From contig JAEWQT010000285.1 in NCBI GenBank assembly GCA_023399105.1, positions 1 to 14,139 on the forward strand: a DNA stretch of 14,139 nt, read 5' to 3'. The position numbers were made by a program, and so were the translations under genes. This DNA comes from Pseudomonadota bacterium (lineage in GTDB: Bacteria > Pseudomonadota > Gammaproteobacteria > Pseudomonadales > Oceanobacteraceae). The notes beneath the pieces were generated by a model. That model had not been told where the DNA came from and did no database searches. It worked only from the letters and a program-made list of their open reading frames with translations. Position 1 is the first letter of the stretch; every line of letters starts with the position of its first letter. This document shows positions 1 to 7,820 of this stretch, in pieces.

Positions 1-959
1 AGGTGAATGATACCGGTCTGTACAACCATGCTCTGGAACAGATGCAGGGTCAGCTGCGTGAATTGAAAGACTGGATGGTCAGCCATAACGGCAGCCCCTG
101 GGATACCCGCCGGCCCTTAACCTGGCAGCAATCACAAATGTGGGCGCGGTGTCAGGATCTGGGGCTGGAACCGGCCTGGGCCGATGATATTGCCGGCCGG
201 GTAACGTCCACCGATCTGGATCAGGCCTGGCAACAGGTGCTTACTATGCTGCAGGAGGATATTCCGGTGGCGGGCGGTGCCTTGCTGGAACAGGGCGGTA
301 TGGTGGCACTGGTTGGCCCTACCGGTGCCGGCAAAACCACTACCATTGGTAAAATTGCGGCGCAGTTTGTGATGCGTCACGGTGCCGGTTCAGTGGCACT
401 GGTAACACTGGATAATTATCGCGTAGCCGCCCATGATCAGCTGCGCAGTTTTTCCCGCATTCTGGGCGTGCCGCTGCATGTACTACCGGTGCAGGGCGAT
501 CTGAACAAATTGCTCGATACCCTTAAAGATAAAAAGCTGGTGTTGGTCGACAGCGCCGGTTTATCCAGCCGTGATCAACACTTTGACGTGCAATTGACTA
601 TGCTTAAGCAAGCTGGATCAAGGTTGAAGAAATTACTGGTGTTACCATTAACCAGTCAGGGTCGCTGTCTGCAGGAAAATTACGAATTGTTCAAACCCGC
701 TGGCTTGTCTGGTTGTGTGTTTACCAAACTGGATGAATGTTTCAGCCTGGGAGCGGCCATGAGTGTCGCGGCGCTGACCCGTCTGCCGGTTACCCTGGTA
801 ACGGATGGCCCGCATATTCCGGATGATATTCACTATCCGGAGGCCGCCAAGCTGGTCAGGCTGGCCGAACAGATGGCACGCATGGCCAGAACGCGCTGGC
901 AGGCCGCCACCGCGATGACAGAACGCAGCCGCGCGGCGGCTAATACGGAGTATAAATAA
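1..959 (+). CDS. flhF: FlhF, SRP-type GTPase for polar flagellum placement (5' end missing)
   Basis: FlhF is an SRP-family GTPase (relative of Ffh and FtsY) that marks the cell pole where the flagellum is built. The frame is open to the left edge, and the 318 visible codons (from base 3) lack the N-terminal region of the usual protein of over 400 residues, so the GTG at base 3 is not the true start. Counting from base 3, a helical N-like region spans about 1-90 and the G domain about 98-290. The P-loop GPTGAGKT is at 105-112, an SRP-type DNYR motif at 137-140, the G3 motif DSAG at 183-186 (family form DTAG, so Thr is replaced by Ser) and the G4 motif TKLDE at 241-245. It ends two bases before fleN, its regulatory partner. 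The assignment is firm; only the missing N-terminus is unknown. Confidence 0.96.
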   Translation, partial: VNDTGLYNHALEQMQGQLRELKDWMVSHNGSPWDTRRPLTWQQSQMWARCQDLGLEPAWADDIAGRVTSTDLDQAWQQVLTMLQEDIPVAGGALLEQGGMVALVGPTGAGKTTTIGKIAAQFVMRHGAGSVALVTLDNYRVAAHDQLRSFSRILGVPLHVLPVQGDLNKLLDTLKDKKLVLVDSAGLSSRDQHFDVQLTMLKQAGSRLKKLLVLPLTSQGRCLQENYELFKPAGLSGCVFTKLDECFSLGAAMSVAALTRLPVTLVTDGPHIPDDIHYPEAAKLVRLAEQMARMARTRWQAATAMTERSRAAANTEYK

Positions 960-961
960 GC

Positions 962-1780
962 ATGGCAAGACATCCCGTACAGGTGATCGCCGTTACCGGT
1001 GGTAAGGGTGGGGTCGGTAAAAGTAACGTCTCGGTTAACCTGGCCATCGGACTGGCTGAACTGGGCCGCCGGGTAGTGGTACTGGATGCTGACCTCGGGC
1101 TTGCCAATATTGATATTCTGCTGGGGTTGAGTGCCAATAAAACCATTGAAAATGTGCTGCAGGGTGAATGTGACCTGCGTGACATTATGGTGAAAGGCCC
1201 GGGTGGTATCCGCGTGGTGCCGGCATCGTCCGGAACCCAGAAGCTGACGCAGCTGAACAGCCGTGAACATGCCGGCCTGATTCAGGCCTTCAGTGATATC
1301 GGCGATGATATGGACGTTTTGATTATCGACACCGCCGCCGGCATTTCTGAAGGTGTTATGAGCTTTGTGCACGCAGCGCAGGAAGTCTTGATGGTGGTCA
1401 CCGATGAACCGACCTCCATCACGGACGCCTACGCCCAGATCAAACTGTTGAACCGTGATTACGGCCTGTTTCGCTTCCGTATTGTGGCGAATATGGTCAG
1501 AACACCGCAGGAAGGTACGGCGTTGTTCAATAAATTGACTAAAGTAACCGACCGTTTTCTGGAAGTCGCATTACAATACGCTGGCGCCATCCCACAGGAT
1601 GACGCGCTGAAGCGTGCAGTGCAGCGTCAGAAAGCCGTGCTGGAAGCCTATCCGCGCTCCAAAGCCGCCGTTGCCTTCCGGGCTCTGGCGAAAAAAGTAG
1701 ACTCTTGGCCGTTGCCTTCAACCCCCCGTGGGCATCTGGAATTTTTTGTGGATCGGTTAGTGCAGGAAGCTGGGGCATAA
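962..1780 (+). CDS. fleN: FleN/FlhG, MinD-like ATPase controlling flagellar number
   Basis: This 272-residue protein is a deviant-Walker ATPase of the MinD/ParA class. In polar flagellates FleN (FlhG) stimulates the FlhF GTPase and restrains the master regulator FleQ, keeping the cell at one polar flagellum. The deviant Walker A is GGKGGVGKS at 13-21, with the signature lysine in KGGVGK. A DADLGLAN motif lies at 42-49 and the Walker B-like IIDTAAG at 121-127. The stretch DEPTSITDAYAQIKLLNRDYG and the C-terminal PRGHLEFFVDRLV closely match Pseudomonas FleN as I know it. The ATG at 962 is two bases after the flhF stop; GGAG at 947-950 is a serviceable though somewhat distant ribosome site. fliA follows after three bases, which suggests one transcript with flhF and fliA. 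Confidence 0.96.
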   Translation: MARHPVQVIAVTGGKGGVGKSNVSVNLAIGLAELGRRVVVLDADLGLANIDILLGLSANKTIENVLQGECDLRDIMVKGPGGIRVVPASSGTQKLTQLNSREHAGLIQAFSDIGDDMDVLIIDTAAGISEGVMSFVHAAQEVLMVVTDEPTSITDAYAQIKLLNRDYGLFRFRIVANMVRTPQEGTALFNKLTKVTDRFLEVALQYAGAIPQDDALKRAVQRQKAVLEAYPRSKAAVAFRALAKKVDSWPLPSTPRGHLEFFVDRLVQEAGA

Positions 1781-1783
1781 CGA

Positions 1784-2518
1784 GTGTCAGTAGGAAGTTG
1801 CCTGGTGTATACCGACGTTCAGAAGCATGACTACGAAATGCTGGTGCGTGAACACGCCACGCTGGTGAAGCGCATTGCGCATCATCTGCTGGGGCGTTTA
1901 CCCGACAGTGTGCAGCTGGATGACTTGATTCAGGCCGGTATGATTGGCCTGATCGAAGCCGCGCGTAAGTACGACGGTGGCAAGGGAGCCAGTTTTGAAA
2001 CCTACGCCGGTATCCGTATCCGCGGTTCTATGCTGGATGAAATACGCCGTGGTGACTGGGCGCCGCGTTCGGTACATCGTAATGCGCGCCGTATCAGCGC
2101 CGCCATCCGCCAGGTCGAAAATGAAAAAGGCCGTGATGCTGAAGATATTGAAGTGGCAGCGGTATTGGGCATCAGCCAGGACGAATATCACAGCATTCTG
2201 CAGGACAGTGCCGGCTGCCGGCTGTTCAGTTTTGAGGAAGTGCTGGAGAAGAGTGAATCTGGTTTCGATGTGTTTGACGATGAAGGTTTGCCCGGCCCGC
2301 AGGATGGGGTGGAGCGTGAATCGTTTCAGCTGCAACTGGCCGGTGCGATCAAAACCCTGCCGGAACGCGAGCAGCTGGTGCTGGCTCTGTATTACGATGA
2401 AGAGCTCAACCTGAAAGAAATCGGTGCGGTGCTCGGGGTCAGTGAATCGCGGGTCAGCCAATTGCACAGTCAGGCGGCACACCGGTTACGTACCCGGTTA
2501 TCCGGCTGGATGGGCTAA
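1784..2518 (+). CDS. fliA: FliA, flagellar sigma factor sigma-28
   Basis: FliA directs RNA polymerase to late flagellar genes such as flagellin and is held back by the anti-sigma factor FlgM. The 244 residues show sigma region 2 at about 24-92 (DDLIQAGMIGLIEAARKYD, FETYAGIRIRGSMLDE), region 3 at about 95-142 (DWAPRSVHRNAR) and region 4 at about 185-238 with a helix-turn-helix at 208-233. Region 1.1 is absent, as in all sigma-28 proteins. The start is uncertain. The GTG at 1784 lies three bases after fleN but has only a weak GGGG ahead of it. An in-frame GTG at 1805 has AGGAAG (1792-1797) seven bases upstream and would give 237 residues, starting close to where the conserved sequence begins. 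No FlgM gene is in the window. Confidence 0.95.
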   Translation: MSVGSCLVYTDVQKHDYEMLVREHATLVKRIAHHLLGRLPDSVQLDDLIQAGMIGLIEAARKYDGGKGASFETYAGIRIRGSMLDEIRRGDWAPRSVHRNARRISAAIRQVENEKGRDAEDIEVAAVLGISQDEYHSILQDSAGCRLFSFEEVLEKSESGFDVFDDEGLPGPQDGVERESFQLQLAGAIKTLPEREQLVLALYYDEELNLKEIGAVLGVSESRVSQLHSQAAHRLRTRLSGWMG

Positions 2519-2639
2519 CTTATTAATCTGACGGTATTTTTTCGGTCAGAGTGCTGTGGTTTGTGGATAATGCATTAACTGCGTCTACACTCAACCGATG
2601 GGACGACTTGGAATATAAAGTCGATTATTGGAGGTCGTT
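2519..2639 (+). other. Gap between fliA and cheY, probable promoter and leader region
   Basis: This 121-base gap is the longest inside the block up to cheB, which makes it the natural place for a promoter of the cheY-cheZ-cheA-cheB genes. I see no strong promoter. TTGTGG (2561-2566) followed after 19 bases by TACACT (2586-2591) is a poor sigma-70 match. ACCGATGG (2594-2601) with TAACTGCG (2576-2583) is a poor sigma-28 match. An inverted repeat TCTGAC/GTCAGA (2527-2532 and 2545-2550) has a 12-base loop and no T run after it, so it is not a convincing terminator. Confidence 0.35.
2630..2634 (+). promoter_or_regulatory. Ribosome binding site that sets the cheY start at TTG 2640
   Basis: GGAGG lies five bases before a TTG at 2640 and 17 bases before the first in-frame ATG at 2652. 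The spacing favours TTG, giving a protein beginning [12 protein letters not shown]. Initiation at 2652 would need a distant ribosome site. Confidence 0.65.
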
Positions 2640-3026
2640 TTGAACAAAAACATGAAAATTCTTATTGTTGATGACTTTTCAACAATGAGACGGATCGTCA
2701 AAAACCTGCTGCGTGACCTGGGCTTTACCAACACCCAGGAAGCGGATGACGGAACCACTGCGTTGCCAATGCTGCAAAACGGTGATTTTGATTTTCTGGT
2801 TACCGACTGGAACATGCCCGGCATGACCGGTCTGGATCTGCTGAAGCGGGTACGGGCGGATGAACGCTTGAAAAATCTGCCGGTTCTGATGGTAACAGCA
2901 GAAGCCAAGCGTGATCAGATTGTGGCGGCAGCTCAGGCCGGCGTGAATGGCTATGTGGTTAAGCCTTTCACAGCGGCGGTGCTGAAAGAGAAAATCGACA
3001 AAATCTTTGAACGCATCGAAGGTTAA
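2640..3026 (+). CDS. cheY: CheY, chemotaxis response regulator
   Basis: CheY is the single-domain receiver that takes phosphate from CheA and binds FliM in the flagellar switch to change rotation. In the 128-residue reading from TTG 2640, the acidic pair is D11/D12, the phosphoacceptor is D56 (in TDWNMPG), and T86, Y105 and K108 occupy the conserved switch positions. The sequence [19 protein letters not shown] is typical of flagellar CheY, and there is no output domain. Start choice: the TTG is preceded by GGAGG at the right distance; ATG 2652 would give 124 residues and cannot be excluded. cheZ follows 16 bases after the stop, and the phosphatase-regulator pair is expected to be cotranscribed. 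Confidence 0.96.
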   Translation: MNKNMKILIVDDFSTMRRIVKNLLRDLGFTNTQEADDGTTALPMLQNGDFDFLVTDWNMPGMTGLDLLKRVRADERLKNLPVLMVTAEAKRDQIVAAAQAGVNGYVVKPFTAAVLKEKIDKIFERIEG

Positions 3027-3042
3027 TGAAAGGCGACGCGTA

Positions 3043-3825
3043 ATGTCCGGACTCAATGAGAACACCGACAACAGCAATGTCAGCAGCGAAATTCGCAGCC
3101 TTGCTGAAAATATGCTTAAGGAGCTGGAGCGCGGTGATATTGGTCGGGCTGTCTCGCTGGTTAACGACCTCAATGATGTGCGTGATCGTACGCTTTATAA
3201 CGAGATTGGCCGCCTGACCAGAGCGCTGCATGAAGCCATTAAAAATCTGAACGTTGATACTTCGGTGGGAGCCTCTTCAGAAATAGCCCATGCGACCGAT
3301 AAACTGACATACGTGCTGGAAATGACCGATAAATCGGCCAACCGCACCATGGATCTGGTCGATGCGGCAATGCCGCTGGCCAATGATATTCATGAGCGTG
3401 CCAGTCATTTGCATACACAATGGCAGCGTTTCCGTAAAAAAGAACTGACACCGGATGAATTCCGGGCTCTGAGTCGGGAAATGAGCCAGTTTTTGCAGGA
3501 CAGCGCCGGTCAGTCGCGACAGTTACAGGGGCAGCTTTCTGACATCGTGCTGGCACAGGATTTTCAGGATCTGACCGGCCAGGTTATTCACAAAGTGGCC
3601 GCTCTGGTACGCGATGTGGAGGCCCGGTTGGTTAATCTGGTGCTGATGGCTGGTAATGTCGACAAAATTACCGGGATCACCCACACCGATCTGGACAGCG
3701 GCGTTGTGGCGCCGGCAGAAGGTAAAAATATCGCTGCGGAAGGACCGCAGATAAATAAATCCAGTGAAGACGTAGTTGCCAGCCAGGATGATGTTGATGA
3801 CTTACTGTCCAGTCTTGGTTTTTGA
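3043..3825 (+). CDS. cheZ: CheZ, CheY-phosphate phosphatase
   Basis: CheZ removes phosphate from CheY and so ends the tumble or reversal signal. The 260-residue protein is mostly helical. The catalytic stretch DFQDLTGQ at 173-180 contains D176 and Q180, four residues apart like D143 and Q147 of the E. coli enzyme. The extreme C-terminus, VDDLLSSLGF, is the conserved CheY-docking peptide, linked to the helical core by a flexible segment of about 40 residues. The reading frame opens upstream at TTG 3007, but ATG 3043 has AAGG nine bases before it and avoids overlap with cheY. cheA begins 12 bases after the stop. The assignment is firm on both catalytic and docking motifs. Confidence 0.96.
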   Translation: MSGLNENTDNSNVSSEIRSLAENMLKELERGDIGRAVSLVNDLNDVRDRTLYNEIGRLTRALHEAIKNLNVDTSVGASSEIAHATDKLTYVLEMTDKSANRTMDLVDAAMPLANDIHERASHLHTQWQRFRKKELTPDEFRALSREMSQFLQDSAGQSRQLQGQLSDIVLAQDFQDLTGQVIHKVAALVRDVEARLVNLVLMAGNVDKITGITHTDLDSGVVAPAEGKNIAAEGPQINKSSEDVVASQDDVDDLLSSLGF

Positions 3826-3837
3826 AGGAGCTAACGG

Positions 3838-6027
3838 ATGAGTTTCGATGCTGATGAAGAGATCCTCCAGGATTTTCTGGTCGAAGCCGGCGAGATCCTT
3901 GAGTTGCTCTCTGAACAACTGGTCGATCTTGAACAACGCCCGCAGGATAAAGACCTGCTGAACGCAATTTTCCGCGGTTTTCACACCGTTAAAGGCGGCG
4001 CTGGTTTTTTACAGCTGAGTCCACTGGTGGATTGCTGCCATGCGGCAGAAAACGTGTTCGATACCCTGCGCAACGGCAAACGCTCCGTTACCTCCGATTT
4101 AATGGATGTGGTGTTACAGGCACTCGACAGCGTCAACGAAATGTTTGATGCCGTTCGTTCCGGCACTGCGCCTGAGAATGCCGATCCTGAGCTGATTGAG
4201 CGTTTGCATCAGTTGGCTAAGCCTGCCTCCGAAGACGAACTTGCCGCTGACGATTGGGCAGCCCCGGCGGCGGCTGAAAGCGAGCCAGCCGCCGATGAAC
4301 CGGCCCCCGCAGTTGTCAGCGCTGTCGATGATGGCGATATTACCGATGACGAATTTGAACAGCTGCTGGATGCGCTGGATGAACAGCACGAACAGCACGA
4401 ACAGCATGAGCCGTTTGTCGCTGATCAGGCCGGCGCCGTGGCTGTTGGCGGTGACAGCGATGAAATTACCGATGATGAGTTTGAAGCCTTACTGGACCAG
4501 TTGCACGGCAAGGGACGTCATGGTGGTGCGGCCGTAACAGAACCCGCTGCCGTTGCCGATACTGCACCGGCTGATGTAACCGATGCTGCGGGTGGCGATG
4601 ATTTAATCAGCGATTCGGAATTTGAAGAATTACTCGACCGTTTGCATGGCAAAGGTAAGCACAGTGCGGTTGCGGATAAACAGGATACGCCGGCTGAGCC
4701 TGCAGCAGTAACCCCTGCTAAAGCAGTGGACAAGCCAGCTGATCAAGCGGTGGAAAAACCCGCTGCAGCGGCTAAGACAGCGCCTAAAGCAGCGCCTGCC
4801 AAAGCACCTGCTCCGTCAGCCCAGGCCGCTGATAAAGACGCTGCCGCAGAAACGACGGTACGGGTCGATACTAAACGCCTCGACGATATTATGAATATGG
4901 TGGGTGAGCTGGTACTGGTACGTAACCGACTGGTGCGCCTGGGGCTGAAGAGCGCCGATGAATCCATGTCAAAAGCCGTGGCCAACCTGGATGTGGTTAC
5001 CGGCGATCTGCAGGCCGCGGTGATGAAAACCCGGATGCAGCCGATCAAAAAAGTATTCGGTCGTTTCCCTCGCGTGGTACGGGACCTGGCCCGCCAGCTG
5101 AAAAAAGAAATCAACCTCGAACTGCGCGGTGAAGAAACCGATCTGGATAAAAACCTGGTTGAAGCGCTGGCTGATCCGTTGGTGCATCTGGTGCGCAACT
5201 CGGTTGACCACGGTGTGGAAATGCCGGATGAGCGTGAGAAAAAAGGCAAGCCGCGTGTCGGCACGGTGTTGTTGTCGGCCGAACAGGAAGGCGACCATAT
5301 CTTGCTGATTATTCAGGATGATGGCCATGGCATGAACGCCGATGTGTTGCGTCGCAAGGCGGTTGAAAAAGGCATTATGGATCAGGATGCCGCTGACCGG
5401 CTGACCGAAAATGAATGTTTTAACCTGATTTTCGCGCCGGGTTTTTCCACCAAAGAACAAATTTCGGATGTCTCCGGCCGCGGTGTCGGCATGGACGTGG
5501 TGAAAACCAAAATCGCCCAGCTTAATGGCACGGTGGTCATTCACTCCAAGCCGGACGTAGGAACCAGCATACATATCAAAGTGCCGTTAACGCTGGCGAT
5601 TATGCCAACGCTGATGGTGATGCTGAAAAACCAGGCTTTTGCCTTCCCGCTGGTCAGCGTTAACGAGATTTTCCATCTTGATCTGACCAAAACCAACGTG
5701 GTGGATGGCCAGGAAGTGATTGTGGTGCGCGAAAAACCCGTGCCCTTGTTTTATCTGAAACGCTGGCTGGTGAAGGGTGAAAACCGCGCCGTGGCTGATG
5801 AGTCTGCCCATGTGGTCGTGGTTTCGGTGGGCACCAAGCGGGTTGGTTTTGTGGTTGATCAGCTGATTGGTCAGGAAGAAGTGGTGATCAAACCACTGGG
5901 ACGTATGCTGCATGGTACGCCGGGTATGTCTGGTGCCACCATTACCGGTGATGGCCGTATTGCCCTGATTCTGGATATTCCCAGTATGCTGGCCCGTTAT
6001 GCCAGCCGTCATGCGATTACACGCTGA
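3838..6027 (+). CDS. cheA: CheA, chemotaxis histidine kinase with a long repeat-bearing linker
   Basis: CheA autophosphorylates in the receptor array and passes phosphate to CheY and CheB. In order along the 729 residues: an Hpt (P1) domain at about 1-105 with H49 in FHTVKGGAGF; a long low-complexity acidic and Ala/Pro/Lys-rich region at about 125-338; the dimerisation domain (P3) from about 339 (TTVRVDTKRLDDIM); the ATP-binding domain with the N box LVRNSVDHG around N454, DDGHGMN at 494-500 and GRGVGMD at 547-553; and a C-terminal CheW-like domain (P5) from about 595. No folded P2 domain is evident. In its place the linker carries three copies of a short acidic motif (listed separately) and the run EQHEQHEQHE at 182-191. 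The start ATG 3838 has AAGGAG at 3825-3830, overlapping the end of cheZ. cheB follows after 21 bases. Confidence 0.97.
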   Translation: MSFDADEEILQDFLVEAGEILELLSEQLVDLEQRPQDKDLLNAIFRGFHTVKGGAGFLQLSPLVDCCHAAENVFDTLRNGKRSVTSDLMDVVLQALDSVNEMFDAVRSGTAPENADPELIERLHQLAKPASEDELAADDWAAPAAAESEPAADEPAPAVVSAVDDGDITDDEFEQLLDALDEQHEQHEQHEPFVADQAGAVAVGGDSDEITDDEFEALLDQLHGKGRHGGAAVTEPAAVADTAPADVTDAAGGDDLISDSEFEELLDRLHGKGKHSAVADKQDTPAEPAAVTPAKAVDKPADQAVEKPAAAAKTAPKAAPAKAPAPSAQAADKDAAAETTVRVDTKRLDDIMNMVGELVLVRNRLVRLGLKSADESMSKAVANLDVVTGDLQAAVMKTRMQPIKKVFGRFPRVVRDLARQLKKEINLELRGEETDLDKNLVEALADPLVHLVRNSVDHGVEMPDEREKKGKPRVGTVLLSAEQEGDHILLIIQDDGHGMNADVLRRKAVEKGIMDQDAADRLTENECFNLIFAPGFSTKEQISDVSGRGVGMDVVKTKIAQLNGTVVIHSKPDVGTSIHIKVPLTLAIMPTLMVMLKNQAFAFPLVSVNEIFHLDLTKTNVVDGQEVIVVREKPVPLFYLKRWLVKGENRAVADESAHVVVVSVGTKRVGFVVDQLIGQEEVVIKPLGRMLHGTPGMSGATITGDGRIALILDIPSMLARYASRHAITR
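4333..4380 (+). repeat. CheA linker motif, copy 1
   Basis: This encodes CheA residues 166-181, GDITDDEFEQLLDALD. It is the first of three copies of the pattern I-[TS]-D-x-E-F-E-x-L-L-D-x-L. It is directly followed by three tandem 9-base units encoding EQH (4381-4407). Confidence 0.8.
4381..4407 (+). repeat. cheA: Tandem 9-base repeat (EQH x3) in cheA
   Basis: Three head-to-tail units read GAACAGCAC, GAACAGCAC and GAACAGCAT and encode EQHEQHEQH. The near-identity of the units suggests recent slippage, and copy number may vary between strains without shifting the frame. Confidence 0.8.
4459..4521 (+). repeat. CheA linker motif, copy 2
   Basis: This encodes CheA residues 208-228, with the core ITDDEFEALLDQLHGKG. 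It lies 42 residues after copy 1 and shares the LHGKG extension with copy 3. Codons differ from the other copies at many synonymous positions. Confidence 0.8.
4597..4662 (+). repeat. CheA linker motif, copy 3
   Basis: This encodes CheA residues 254-275, with the core ISDSEFEELLDRLHGKG. It lies 47 residues after copy 2. The protein motif is kept while the third codon bases have diverged, as expected for old repeats held by selection on the protein. Confidence 0.8.
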
Positions 6028-6048
6028 ATATAAGGAAGCAGATTTTTC

Positions 6049-7080
6049 ATGAGTATTCGTGTACTGGTCGTCGATGATTCCGGCTTTTTTCGGCGCCGGG
6101 TTACCGAGATCATTAATGCTGACCCGCGCATGGAAGTGGTTGGGGTAGCGGCAAACGGGCAGGAGGCGATCGAAAAAAACGACTCGCTGCGCCCGGATGT
6201 TATTACCATGGATTACGAAATGCCGGTGATGGATGGCATTACCGCGATTCGTCATATTATGCAGCGCCGGCCTGCGCCAGTGCTGATGTTTTCGTCGCTC
6301 ACCTTTGAAGGCGCGCGCGTTACACTGGATGCTCTGGATGCCGGCGCACTGGATTTTCTGCCGAAAAATTTCGATGCTGTCGCCAAAGACTCGGCCGAAA
6401 TTAAACGTGCGCTGACGGATAAAATCGCTGCCGTAGCACGCAGCCATCGGCGCTCGGCGCCGGTTCCGGCGCCAGCGGTTGTGGCGCGTCCGGCGGCCCG
6501 CAGCCGTATCGGCCAGAAAGACCTGGTGGTGATTGGTACTTCTACCGGTGGTCCGGCTGCGTTACAGACCTTATTCCGCAGTATTCCGGCCGGTTTCAAA
6601 ACCCCCATTATCATTGTTCAGCACATGCCGGGTTCCTTTACCAAGGCCTTTGCTGAGCGCTTGAATGGCCTCAGTCCGCTGCTGGTAAAAGAAGCCGTGG
6701 ACGGTGACCGTATTCTGCCTTCGCATGTCTATGTTGCCCCGGGTGGCATGCAGCTGATGGTTGAACGTCGTAATGGTGGCATCATTCATATCCGCGAAAG
6801 CGACGAGCGCATTAACTATCGCCCCAGTGTTGATATTGCTTTTGCTTCGGCCGCCAAGCATTACGGTAATAAAGTGCTGGGGGTGGTACTCACCGGCATG
6901 GGGGCCGACGGCCGTGATGGGGCCCGCCTGATCAAGCAGAGCGGTGGTCATATCTGGGCGCAGGATGAAGACAGCTGTGTGATTTTTGGTATGCCGATGG
7001 CGGTTATTAAAGATGGCCTCAGCGATGAGGTATTGCCGTTGAAAGACATTGGCGGACGTCTGGCCGAAGAGGTCGGCTGA
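6049..7080 (+). CDS. cheB: CheB, chemoreceptor glutamate methylesterase
   Basis: CheB demethylates (and may deamidate) glutamates on chemoreceptors once its receiver is phosphorylated by CheA, giving adaptation. The 343 residues comprise a receiver domain at about 1-125 (D10/D11, phosphoacceptor D55 in MDYEMPVMDG, K106), an Ala/Pro/Arg-rich linker at about 130-155 and the esterase domain at 158-343. The catalytic triad is visible as S165 (GTSTGG), H192 (QHMPGS) and D287 (GMGADG). The start ATG 6049 has AAGGAAG at about 6032-6038. The stop overlaps the motC start in the arrangement TGATG, which suggests translational coupling. The partner methyltransferase gene cheR is not in the window. Confidence 0.97.
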   Translation: MSIRVLVVDDSGFFRRRVTEIINADPRMEVVGVAANGQEAIEKNDSLRPDVITMDYEMPVMDGITAIRHIMQRRPAPVLMFSSLTFEGARVTLDALDAGALDFLPKNFDAVAKDSAEIKRALTDKIAAVARSHRRSAPVPAPAVVARPAARSRIGQKDLVVIGTSTGGPAALQTLFRSIPAGFKTPIIIVQHMPGSFTKAFAERLNGLSPLLVKEAVDGDRILPSHVYVAPGGMQLMVERRNGGIIHIRESDERINYRPSVDIAFASAAKHYGNKVLGVVLTGMGADGRDGARLIKQSGGHIWAQDEDSCVIFGMPMAVIKDGLSDEVLPLKDIGGRLAEEVG

Positions 7081-7820
7081 TGAACCGCCGGGCGCTGTTA
7101 CTGGTCGCCCTGGCCGTCGGTGCAGTCATTACCGGCTTCGTTCTTGAGGGGGGGCGTCTGGCCGCCCTATGGAATCCGGCGGCGTTACTGATTGTGTTGG
7201 GTGGCAGTCTGCTGGCTACTCTGGTGCAGATTCCGCCTGCTCAATATCGCCCCTTGCTGGCGTTATTATCCTGGTTGTTATCCTCCCCTTATTTTTCTCT
7301 GGATGTGCTGCTGGGCAAGCTGACAGTCAGCGGTAATGCACTGCGTCGTGATGGGCCGCAAGCACTGGAGAAAATCGCCTCAGCGGAAACCGACCCGCTG
7401 CTGCGCAAAGGTTTGTTATTACTGGCTGATGGCAGCGATACCACGGCGCTCGAGAAAGCCCTGCGGCTGGAACTGAAAAGTCAGCAGCAGCGGGATGAAG
7501 ACCTGTTGAGCACTCTGGATAATCTGGCCGGTTATTTGCCGACCATGGGCATCGTCGGTGCGGTGTTGGGGCTGATGCAGGTGCTGGCCGATATCAAACA
7601 GCCGGAAGCACTGGCGGCCGGCATTGCCACCGCCTTTGTGGCCACCTTCTATGGTGTGGCGGGGGCCAATCTGGTGGTTATTCCACTGGCCAGCGCATTA
7701 CGACAGCAACTGGCCATCCGTCAGCGTTATTACGAAGCCATGATGCTTGGGGTTGTCGCATTACGCGAAGGCATTAATCCACTGGCTTTGCGCCACCGGT
7801 TGCAGGGCGTGGTGTTGTGA
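7080..7820 (+). CDS. motC: MotC, MotA-type flagellar stator subunit
   Basis: MotC is the proton-channel stator subunit of the MotA/TolQ/ExbB family. With MotD it forms the second stator set of Pseudomonas-type bacteria. The 246 residues match the usual length. Four hydrophobic segments are visible at about 4-23, 33-50, 153-171 and 180-204, with a large cytoplasmic loop at about 53-150 and a charged C-terminal tail. P154 in GYLPTMGIVGAVLGL sits at the position of the conserved channel proline at the start of TM3. The start codon overlaps the cheB stop by one base and the stop overlaps the motD start by four bases (GTGA), so the pair is probably translated together. A MotA/PomA label is less likely given the neighbours. 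Confidence 0.94.
   Translation: MNRRALLLVALAVGAVITGFVLEGGRLAALWNPAALLIVLGGSLLATLVQIPPAQYRPLLALLSWLLSSPYFSLDVLLGKLTVSGNALRRDGPQALEKIASAETDPLLRKGLLLLADGSDTTALEKALRLELKSQQQRDEDLLSTLDNLAGYLPTMGIVGAVLGLMQVLADIKQPEALAAGIATAFVATFYGVAGANLVVIPLASALRQQLAIRQRYYEAMMLGVVALREGINPLALRHRLQGVVL

Noticed and set aside
1898..2482. Open frame of 194 codons on the - strand
   Set aside because: It is antisense to fliA, whose sigma domains are unmistakable; the translation resembles no protein family.
2527..2550. Terminator after fliA
   Set aside because: The 6-base-pair stem has a 12-base loop and no T run follows, so it is weak; flhF-fleN-fliA may read through into cheY.
2576..2601. Sigma-28 promoter upstream of cheY
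   Set aside because: Only TAA of the -35 element and CCGAT of the -10 match, and the spacer is ten instead of eleven; too weak to list as a site, although FliA control of che genes would be reasonable.
5587..6447. Long open frame on the - strand (286 codons)
   Set aside because: It spans the antisense of cheA and cheB, has no ribosome site and reads as low-complexity His/Gln/Asn-rich sequence typical of the complement of real genes.
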